From assembly GCA_022600255.1 (NCBI GenBank), contig JAHZKU010000181.1:1-15392 (forward strand): a DNA stretch of 15,392 nucleotides, in the 5' to 3' direction. Numbering within the stretch: the stretch's first letter is position 1; each line of letters starts with the position of its first letter. Origin of the DNA: Actinomycetes bacterium (GTDB taxonomy: Bacteria > Actinomycetota > Actinomycetes > S36-B12 > GCA-2699445). Below, piece after piece: positions 1 through 5,717 of the stretch. The notes below the pieces were generated by a model. It did not search any database and was not told the origin of the DNA. It worked only from the letters and a program-made list of their open reading frames with translations. Both the position numbers and the translations under genes were made by a program.

Positions 1-2265
1 AGTGGCGACACTCAACACCCCCAGCAGGAGCAAGATGCGCGCCAGGGCAAAGTCACTGAAGGACGACGGTAAGGCCGTAGAGAACCCCTCGCTCGGAGCC
101 CATTGCACGACGGCGAGGATGTAGGACGGCAGCAACACGACCGCCGAAGCGACGGTGATCCCTAGGTACCGGTCGACTAGGCCCTCCAGATGCGCAACGG
201 TCAAGGCAACAAGTAGGGCCAGGGCGGGGGCCAACAGGTAGACCTCCGGTATCGAGATGGCGGCGCGGGATAGCGCGACTTCGACGTAGAGGAAAACGGC
301 CAAACCAGCATTAGCAACTGTCACTGTCCAGAGCCCGCGGCTACCCCAACTCGCGGGGATCCCGATGAGGCCAAGCACGACCACGAGCGGTAGATACCCG
401 AGGGTCAGGACATCGGTATCCACATAGCTGAACCAAGTGGTCAACAGCAGTGGCCACGCAGCTAGCCAGAGCACGGCGCAGCGCCAGAGAGTCTGTTGTC
501 CGACCGCAGGAAACAGTCGCTGACCAGCGGTCCCCCAGATCAACGTGAACGCCGCAACCGGAAGCGTCAGCGCCGGCAAGCTGTCGCCCAAGTAGCCAGC
601 GAACCAAGTCCCCGCCCACGCCGTTACGGAGAGGGCCCCACCAATACCGAAGCCGATACCCGATCGATTGTCTGCACTGGTGACGGCTAGGCCCCAGCCG
701 AAGGCCTGCGAAATCGCCAGGAAGGCCACCCAGCCAAATTCACCGGTCCACGGTGCTATCGAGGCAATCAGCGCCGACCAGGCCACAAAAAGCACCGGCC
801 CAGCTAGCTGTAGCTGTTGCCCTGCCTGGGCCCAGGATGCCGGGGCGTACCCGATTCGAGGTAGGAGCAGACCTAGAAACCAAACCACGGCCAAGCCCAT
901 GGCCGGCAGTAGTGCCAGCAGTACGGAATCAATCTGAGCGGGGCTTGCTGCTACCGCTAGGGCTAGTGGCCCGAGCAAGACCCACCAAGGCGCAGGCTCT
1001 GTGGATCTTGTTGCGGACCGCCGGCCCCAAACGCGGGCAGTGGCCCACAGGACCGGGCACAGCGCCAAGATGCCCAAGGCCACCGCGGCCTGGTCCAAGT
1101 AGCTCGCCTGCGAAAGGATTTGCAGATAGGCCAACAAGCTTGCAGCACCAGCTAGGACCGCGACGGCCGCAAGCGTGACACCAGCCCAGAAAGCCGTCGT
1201 CGCAGTCTCGCTGTCCTGCATCCGCTGGCGATCGGCGAACAGCAGGAGCGCCATGGCCTGAGCACCACTGATCCAGACTGCAGCAGCCAATGCCAACGCT
1301 GTCGAGAAGTCTTGCACGATTGCTGTAGTGAGCAGGATCGCAACCAGCGGCAGGGTTGCCACACCGATGTGAGACCAAGCCGTCACCTTTGCCCACCGAC
1401 CCACAAGGATCAGCAGGGCGCAACCCACCATGGAAGCCAAGGTGGGATACCAGCGCAAATCAATCGTCGAGACTAGGACCGGCAACTCGGCCGTTACGAC
1501 TGCAAAGGCTGCGGCGGTCAAGATGGCCATCACCAGACTGGTCGTCGGGATTCTGGTCCTACTCCAAATGGTGATGGCACCCAATGCAGCCACGATGGTG
1601 CAGAGCAGCAGGACTTGGGCGAAGAGGGGAAGGACTGTCCAGGCGACCGCTGTGACCAAGACGATCGCAGCGAGAACCATCACCGCTCCGGTCCCCTGCA
1701 GGATAACCGCCGTCGGAACACTGGATTTGTGGGTTTTCGGGGCACGGACACGGGTTCTGGGGGTGGCCGCCGCGGGAGCGGTCGTCTTGTGGGTCTTCGG
1801 GGCACGGACACGGGTTCTGGGGGTGGCCGCCGCGGGAGCGGTCGTCTTGTGGGTCTTCTTGGAGCCCGACAGATCGGGTGAGACCGGAGTTGGCCCAGGA
1901 ATCAGCAAGGCCTCTTGACGAACTGATTCCCGGCTCGCGGCCAGCGTCCGTTGCCAGTGATCCGAGACGTCTCGGGCCTGGTTTGCGTAATCCCAGGCCT
2001 CATATGCGCGCGGTTCGTAAGAAGCTAAGAACGAAATCCGAGCAAACGGGATCATGCGCCCGCAATTGGGACAGACGATACAGTCGCGAACCTGCATCGT
2101 TGGGTCAGCAACAACCGTGCCAAGGTGACATGCAGGACAGTGACACTGCGGCCAACCATCGCGGTTTTCAAATTCCGCTAGTTGGTCTCCAGTTGCGCCA
2201 TCCACGGTGCTCGCCTCGGTGCTTGCCACGGTGCTTGCCACGGTGCTCGCCTCGGTGCTCGCCAT
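1..2265 (-). CDS. Large multi-pass membrane protein with N-terminal zinc ribbon (partial, SCO7613-like?)
   Basis: The reading frame is open for 755 codons from ATG at 2265 to the window edge, so the C-terminus is missing. AGGGG lies 6 bases before the ATG. The N-terminus starts with a low-complexity (E/V)AST repeat (residues 2-20). A cysteine-rich knuckle follows, with Cys41, 43, 46 then Cys62, 65, 68, which looks like a zinc ribbon. Next is a Lys/Thr/Pro/Arg linker with a 20-residue unit in tandem (about residues 138-180). From about residue 185 there is an almost unbroken series of hydrophobic helices, at least 14, rich in Trp, Ala and Leu. This architecture matches my recollection of actinobacterial proteins labelled 'SCO7613 C-terminal domain membrane protein', whose function is unknown. 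A polymerase- or flippase-like envelope role is only a guess. It lies 176 bases downstream of the sulfotransferase on the same strand and may be the last gene of that operon. Confidence 0.8.
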   Translation of the reverse strand, partial: MASTEASTVASTVASTEASTVDGATGDQLAEFENRDGWPQCHCPACHLGTVVADPTMQVRDCIVCPNCGRMIPFARISFLASYEPRAYEAWDYANQARDVSDHWQRTLAASRESVRQEALLIPGPTPVSPDLSGSKKTHKTTAPAAATPRTRVRAPKTHKTTAPAAATPRTRVRAPKTHKSSVPTAVILQGTGAVMVLAAIVLVTAVAWTVLPLFAQVLLLCTIVAALGAITIWSRTRIPTTSLVMAILTAAAFAVVTAELPVLVSTIDLRWYPTLASMVGCALLILVGRWAKVTAWSHIGVATLPLVAILLTTAIVQDFSTALALAAAVWISGAQAMALLLFADRQRMQDSETATTAFWAGVTLAAVAVLAGAASLLAYLQILSQASYLDQAAVALGILALCPVLWATARVWGRRSATRSTEPAPWWVLLGPLALAVAASPAQIDSVLLALLPAMGLAVVWFLGLLLPRIGYAPASWAQAGQQLQLAGPVLFVAWSALIASIAPWTGEFGWVAFLAISQAFGWGLAVTSADNRSGIGFGIGGALSVTAWAGTWFAGYLGDSLPALTLPVAAFTLIWGTAGQRLFPAVGQQTLWRCAVLWLAAWPLLLTTWFSYVDTDVLTLGYLPLVVVLGLIGIPASWGSRGLWTVTVANAGLAVFLYVEVALSRAAISIPEVYLLAPALALLVALTVAHLEGLVDRYLGITVASAVVLLPSYILAVVQWAPSEGFSTALPSSFSDFALARILLLLGVLSVAT
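1729..1848 (-). repeat. Two tandem 60-bp units inside the membrane protein gene
   Basis: Units at 1729-1788 and 1789-1848 differ at one base (gtgggttttcgg against gtgggtcttcgg). A third copy starts at 1849 and diverges after about 10 bases. Each unit encodes 20 residues of a basic, Pro/Ala/Thr-rich linker (starting KTHKTTAPAAA), so copy-number changes keep the frame. The linker lies between the zinc ribbon and the first membrane helix. Confidence 0.95.
2206..2265 (-). repeat. Five 12-bp tandem units at the start of the membrane protein gene
   Basis: Five 12-base units (2206-2217, 2218-2229, 2230-2241, 2242-2253, 2254-2265) follow the plus-strand pattern ggtgctcgcctc or ggtgcttgccac. The last includes the start codon. 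They encode M-AST followed by EAST, VAST, VAST and EAST, ending in V. Since 12 is a multiple of three, slippage changes the length of the N-terminal tail without a frameshift. Confidence 0.95.
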
Positions 2266-2441
2266 GATGCACCCCTGCTTCAGATTGTACTCCTGTGCCC
2301 ACAAGAACGCTGAAAAGGTTGCACCCGGGCAGGGAGATGGGACCGTACCAACGAGCCCAGAGAGGTACTCCGGGCGATCAACGAAAGTGCTGTCCGCGGG
2401 TCTTGCAGAACAGGCCTCGGAGCTAGCCGAAGAAAGTCGGC

Positions 2442-3425
2442 TTACGATCGAGCGACAACCGGTTCGTAGCCAAGCCGCTGCATCATCTCTGAGTGTTGCA
2501 TCTCAACCTGCTGCACTTGCGACTCGGTGAGTTCGCTGCGCCACTTGGCCGCCTGGCCACTGCGAAAGAAGGCTTGGGTTTTTGCGGAAGACTCTCGGAA
2601 CCCCTGCTCCTGCTCATCGGTCTTGAGTCGATCGAACGCTGTCCGTTTTAGCGCAACGGCCAGCTCGTCTTGGGATATCGACCAGCCCACTGCAGCAAAA
2701 ACTGGGAGCAGTGTTGCCATGGCATCAGCCTGGAGGTCCTCATACCGCACCATGTGCACCGGAAACGGCACGCCCGCGCTCAACCATGAATTTGCGTGAT
2801 CGGACCAAGTACCCCAAGGCTGCTCAGTTTGCGCCCGCGCCGGCGACGCCTTATCGGGTTGTTCTCGGCCGATGCGCGCTACGGCTTGGTCCAAACTCAC
2901 ACCAAAGAATGGTGCCCAGGAACAGGCGACAGCCCGCGGATCGCGCACGATCAGAATCGCGGCGCGGGTGACCCGATTGGGGAAAGGTTGCGCCCCCAGC
3001 GCGCCGTAGCGGTACACCTCGTGTGTCTTGCGGAACACCAAGGAATCGGTGGCTGGCCTACCCACTGAGGGTGCGGCTGGTTCTCCTGGGCCTGCGTCGG
3101 TCGGAGAAGCGGCCAACGCAGACTCCGGCAGCGTGATCACGTCCTTAGTCTCACTGATGGTCGGGCCCTCGGCAGCTGGCCTATCGTGGGGCAAGGCAAC
3201 CAGGGAGTCCCGCAGGGTGCGCAGTTCGCTGACCGTTAGCCAGCGGGGATCAAGGCCAAAGGCCCGGTTCGCGCCGCCCACCAAATGCGGTTGCGAGCCG
3301 GAAGAGAGCTTGTCCACGGCGAAGAGCCGATCGCCACCGCGCGCGGCCGTGATGATGGCCCGCATCCAGGTATTACCGGACTTGGGAAACGAAGCCAACC
3401 ACACGATCGGGGCGTCCGCACTCAC
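2442..3425 (-). CDS. PAPS-dependent sulfotransferase
   Basis: This is a 327-residue cytosolic-type sulfotransferase that should transfer sulfate from PAPS to an unknown hydroxyl or amine acceptor. Near the N-terminus is the 5'-phosphosulfate loop FPKSGNTW (residues 13-20), preceded by a short beta strand. The 3'-phosphate-binding motif is IVRDPRAVACSW, with the usual Arg and the Ser eight residues later. Length is normal for the Sulfotransfer_1 family. I chose GTG at 3425 because it overlaps the previous gene's TGA as GTGA and has GGTGGG upstream. TTG 3440 and GTG 3437 are alternatives that add 5 or 4 residues. The 4-base overlap implies translational coupling with the HprK-like protein. The acceptor could be a peptide made by this locus or a glycan; the sequence does not decide. 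Confidence 0.88.
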   Translation of the reverse strand: MSADAPIVWLASFPKSGNTWMRAIITAARGGDRLFAVDKLSSGSQPHLVGGANRAFGLDPRWLTVSELRTLRDSLVALPHDRPAAEGPTISETKDVITLPESALAASPTDAGPGEPAAPSVGRPATDSLVFRKTHEVYRYGALGAQPFPNRVTRAAILIVRDPRAVACSWAPFFGVSLDQAVARIGREQPDKASPARAQTEQPWGTWSDHANSWLSAGVPFPVHMVRYEDLQADAMATLLPVFAAVGWSISQDELAVALKRTAFDRLKTDEQEQGFRESSAKTQAFFRSGQAAKWRSELTESQVQQVEMQHSEMMQRLGYEPVVARS

Positions 3426-4213
3426 AGCTGATCCCACCAAGCCAGGATCTGATCCACCATGACGTCGTCGGACGTGTCGTCCAGAACCAGTTCTGCCATT
3501 TCCAAAGCCGCAAGGCGCAAATCCCGTTGCAAACCTGCGGCGGGTGTGAGGTCCTCGGGAGGAAGTGGGCCGCGATGGAGCAGGTGACTGGCCATCTCCA
3601 GTTTCTTGCCCCCGCGCAAGGGGTGGAGGCCAGCCACATCGGTAGACCGGCGCGGACTAATCCGCAGCACCCCAACCACCGGGTAGTCCTGCCGCGCCCG
3701 CTCGCACGATGTCTCGATGACATTACTGCCGGCGCGCACGGGGGTTGCCGTGGCCTCCTTGGGTCGTTTTTGCAGCGCCGGTGCGTTGCGGGCGTAAACC
3801 CGCAGCCCGGCTTCACTCAGCTGGGCTGGTGCCATTGTGTCCGCCACCAACTGCCAGCCCGCGTCGCTGAGTCGGTCTATCAAGGCTGCCTCGTGCCGGC
3901 CACCGCCGGTCACGATCATCGCCCGACCCACTGCATCGATCATCGCAAGCGACGTCAGATGAAATCCGGCTCGCAACAGCTGCAGCGGCTCGGCCCAACC
4001 CCACCGCAAGGCCCGATAACGCTCAACTGCGCGAGGGCCAGCCGCGACCCGAACCGACACGTGACCGCCAGGAAACAGGTGGACCGTCCCCAACTCAGGG
4101 AAGTGGGCCACCCAAACTGGGTCGGAAACGTTCAGCGTGAGTCGCGGGACAGGTGCCTCGTAAGTCGGCTGCGATCGTACGGGGGGCGTGAGCCCGCTAT
4201 CCCCTATTACCAC
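3422..4213 (-). CDS. HPr-kinase-like protein with degenerate P-loop (putative pseudokinase)
   Basis: This is a 263-residue protein with no clear catalytic motif. Its middle aligns by eye with the neighbouring HprK-like ATPase. FHLTSLAM (around His85) matches LHSSAF, and the strand AMIVTGG (residues 98-104) matches VALLGR. The kinase's GKST is replaced by GGRHEA (104-109). DAGWQLVADT (117-126) matches DRGYEAIVDD, with the second Asp changed to Thr. The following strand, ending GLRVYARNAPAL, matches the region after the kinase's DD. I infer a paralogue that has lost nucleotide binding and perhaps serves as a substrate-binding or scaffold partner. The C-terminal third (after about residue 155) is helical and unrecognised. 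The GTG start lies 3 bases after the PqqD stop with no clear ribosome site, so translation is probably coupled. A separate family cannot be excluded. Confidence 0.6.
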   Translation of the reverse strand: MVIGDSGLTPPVRSQPTYEAPVPRLTLNVSDPVWVAHFPELGTVHLFPGGHVSVRVAAGPRAVERYRALRWGWAEPLQLLRAGFHLTSLAMIDAVGRAMIVTGGGRHEAALIDRLSDAGWQLVADTMAPAQLSEAGLRVYARNAPALQKRPKEATATPVRAGSNVIETSCERARQDYPVVGVLRISPRRSTDVAGLHPLRGGKKLEMASHLLHRGPLPPEDLTPAAGLQRDLRLAALEMAELVLDDTSDDVMVDQILAWWDQL

Positions 4214-4216
4214 GGG

Positions 4217-4477
4217 CTAGGGAAGCCTGATCACTTCGGCTTGTTCGGCGGCCAGCAAGAAATCAGTGACATCGAGCTCACAGGTGCGCAAGTCGATATC
4301 GAACTCTGCGCACAACTCGGTGATGAGTTCGGCGCGGTCCTTACCCTCTTCACCTACCAAGTCCCAGACACGGGACCCCACATAGTTCAGCCCAAAATAG
4401 GTGAGGGAACTCGGCGCCAGTAGCACCCGCTCTCCATCAATCTCAGCCTCAACGACCCCGTCTACCCTGCTAATCAT
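4217..4477 (-). CDS. PqqD-family protein (RiPP recognition element-like)
   Basis: The 86-residue protein has the size and pattern of the PqqD family. Two short strands at the N-terminus (VVEAEIDGERVLLAPSS) lead to YFGLNYVGSRVWDLV, the typical 'LN..G..IW' segment. Helices follow, ending in DVTDFLLAAEQAEVIRL, where the family has 'v..FL..L...glv'. PqqD domains bind leader peptides of ribosomally made, modified peptides and present them to the modifying enzyme. Stand-alone copies also occur in surface-polysaccharide loci beside HprK-like genes. The ATG has GGAG six bases upstream. It sits between the two HprK-like genes, 36 bases after one and 3 before the other, so it is certainly part of the operon. 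No core-forming enzyme is adjacent. Confidence 0.85.
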   Translation of the reverse strand: MISRVDGVVEAEIDGERVLLAPSSLTYFGLNYVGSRVWDLVGEEGKDRAELITELCAEFDIDLRTCELDVTDFLLAAEQAEVIRLP

Positions 4478-4513
4478 CTACCACTCCGAGAAACTGCGCG
4501 GAAATGCTGAACG

Positions 4514-5443
4514 TTAAGTTACGACTACCGTCAGTCTATCCGACGCACGCGCTCGATTCGGCAAAGCGCTGCCGAGCTCGTCAGGATCGGCAAGAGCCTG
4601 CTCGACACGGTCCAGGACGTCCGGAAGGCACCAAGGGTCGCTCGGGCGCGTCAACCGAAACATCGGTAAGGCGTTCGCAACAGCACTGGCCCAGCGGAAG
4701 AAATCCGCCTTGCGCCCGCCGAAAGAGACTTGGCCCCACCGGTCCGTAGTGGCGTGGATCGCGGCAAGTTTGCGCGCGCCTTGCACCTGCTCAAACCGAA
4801 TGCCATCGGTGTCCTGGTCTGCCACGAGCAGGACGCCGCCAACGAGCGATATACCTCTTGTCTCGCGTTGCACCACGTGGGCCAATCGCGGCGCGTCAGG
4901 CCGCATGCTACTCGCCAGTTCGGGAGCCGCCCCCCATTCGGCGAGCATCTGCGAGGTCCGCGTACGCACGTGGGCTGGTCGAGGCCACCCTGAGCAGGTC
5001 AGGCGCGAGGTCCCTTGCACTTGAATCGGCAACAGGTCATCCACAATCGCCTCGTAGCCACGGTCCCGCATTCCCAAAAGGGTGGTGGACTTTCCCGCAT
5101 GAGCTCGGCCAAGAAGGGCGACCGCACCTGTGTCAGTTCGGAATGCCGAACTATGTAGTGAGAACTCTCTGCGCAACGTCAAGACGAGCCGAGTTCCAAA
5201 CGAATACAGCACGTAGGCAAGTTCAGAATCGCTCGCGTTCGGTGCCGGTGACAACACCAGTCGCGAGCCAGTCACCAACAGCGCCGTTCCGCTTTCCAAG
5301 CGGACAATGGCCTCTTCCTGGTTCGCGGTGAGCCAGTCGAACACGTCCTGACCATCGGGCAGCGTCTCTGGGACAGCGCCAATCTCCAAGTCGACGTTTA
5401 GCCAACTCGGCAGTGCAGCGATAAGAGCAGGGCTTGGGCGCAT
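4514..5443 (-). CDS. HPr kinase/phosphorylase C-domain-like ATPase (peptide or small-molecule kinase candidate)
   Basis: This 309-residue P-loop protein has the HprK catalytic fold signature. It has a conserved LHSSAF (His97) strand, Walker A GRAHAGKST (112-120), and the paired aspartates of AIVDDLLPI (135-136). A C-terminal VSFGGRKADFFRWASAVANAL region resembles the end of HprK-like kinases. It lacks the HprK N-terminal domain. Relatives in paeninodin-type lasso peptide clusters phosphorylate the precursor's C-terminal residue, and others sit in capsule loci with PqqD. I chose ATG 5443 because TACAGT lies 7 bases upstream, fitting leaderless transcription. An upstream TTG at 5473 would add 10 residues. 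It heads the minus-strand operon and is divergent from the ABC exporter. The substrate is unknown. Confidence 0.8.
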   Translation of the reverse strand: MRPSPALIAALPSWLNVDLEIGAVPETLPDGQDVFDWLTANQEEAIVRLESGTALLVTGSRLVLSPAPNASDSELAYVLYSFGTRLVLTLRREFSLHSSAFRTDTGAVALLGRAHAGKSTTLLGMRDRGYEAIVDDLLPIQVQGTSRLTCSGWPRPAHVRTRTSQMLAEWGAAPELASSMRPDAPRLAHVVQRETRGISLVGGVLLVADQDTDGIRFEQVQGARKLAAIHATTDRWGQVSFGGRKADFFRWASAVANALPMFRLTRPSDPWCLPDVLDRVEQALADPDELGSALPNRARASDRLTVVVT

Positions 5444-5450
5444 CGGCCCC

Positions 5451-5456
5451 ACTGTA
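5451..5456 (-). promoter_or_regulatory. Candidate -10 box of a leaderless transcript for the HprK-like gene
   Basis: TACAGT on the minus strand lies 7 bases before ATG 5443, matching the TANNNT spacing seen at other starts here. No -35 is visible 17 bases upstream. Confidence 0.45.
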
Positions 5457-5457
5457 C

Positions 5458-5471
5458 GGTCCCGGGGGACC
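5458..5471. promoter_or_regulatory. Inverted repeat upstream of the HprK-like -10 box
   Basis: GGTCCC and GGGACC are perfectly inverted around 2 bases, directly adjoining the putative -10 at 5451-5456. This position suits a repressor site. It could also be a chance G+C-rich palindrome. Confidence 0.35.
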
Positions 5472-5498
5472 AACCGAGCGGTACTTAGCCTGTTCTGC

Positions 5499-5510
5499 GG
5501 GCGATCGCCC
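5499..5510. promoter_or_regulatory. Perfect 12-bp palindrome in the divergent intergenic region
   Basis: GGGCGATCGCCC reads the same on both strands and lies in the 274-base gap (5444-5717) between the divergent kinase and exporter genes. It is a candidate operator for joint control. Nothing else coding was recognised in the gap. Confidence 0.35.
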
Positions 5511-5705
5511 TACCCCGGAGAATCAGTGCCCTGCCCGAACGGCTGGGAAGAACCAATCCAGCCAGCAACCAAGGCGCCCGCTTTGATCCGAAACCCGTCA
5601 CTGCGGATTGGGGCACAACCGGTGGACCCTCGCGTTGTGATGGGCGGCCACCGAGACGCGCAAGCAAAGTTTCCCGAACAGTTCGTTCGCAAAGCCAGAA
5701 GGGCG

Positions 5706-5711
5706 CATAAT
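5706..5711 (+). promoter_or_regulatory. -10 box for leaderless ABC exporter transcript
   Basis: CATAAT matches TATAAT at five of six positions and ends 6 bases before GTG 5718. Transcription would begin at or next to the start codon, and there is no Shine-Dalgarno sequence. A weak -35-like TTCGTT is at 5682-5687. Confidence 0.6.
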
Positions 5712-5717
5712 GCCACT

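Noticed and set aside
929..1423. 164-codon minus-strand frame and other mid-sized frames in 341-2267
   Set aside because: They lie in other frames over the 755-codon membrane protein, whose uninterrupted frame and regular hydrophobic segments explain the region.
2425..2442. AGCCGA-AGAAAG-TCGGCT hairpin at the sulfotransferase stop as a terminator
   Set aside because: A 6-bp perfect stem exists, but it overlaps the stop codon and is followed on the minus strand by AGCTCCGAGG with no T tract, so I do not call it.
3527..4423. 298-codon plus-strand frame
   Set aside because: It is antisense to the PqqD and HprK-like genes, has a composition unlike protein, and has no recognisable motif.
5526..5717. 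64-residue N-terminal extension of the ABC exporter
   Set aside because: The sequence is Pro/Arg/Gln-rich with no helix or signal, and a -10 box stands just before GTG 5718.
4514..5717. Lasso or other RiPP precursor ORF near the kinase
   Set aside because: I scanned the 36-base and 274-base gaps on both strands. The short frames present are Arg/Pro-rich chance frames without a leader/core pattern.
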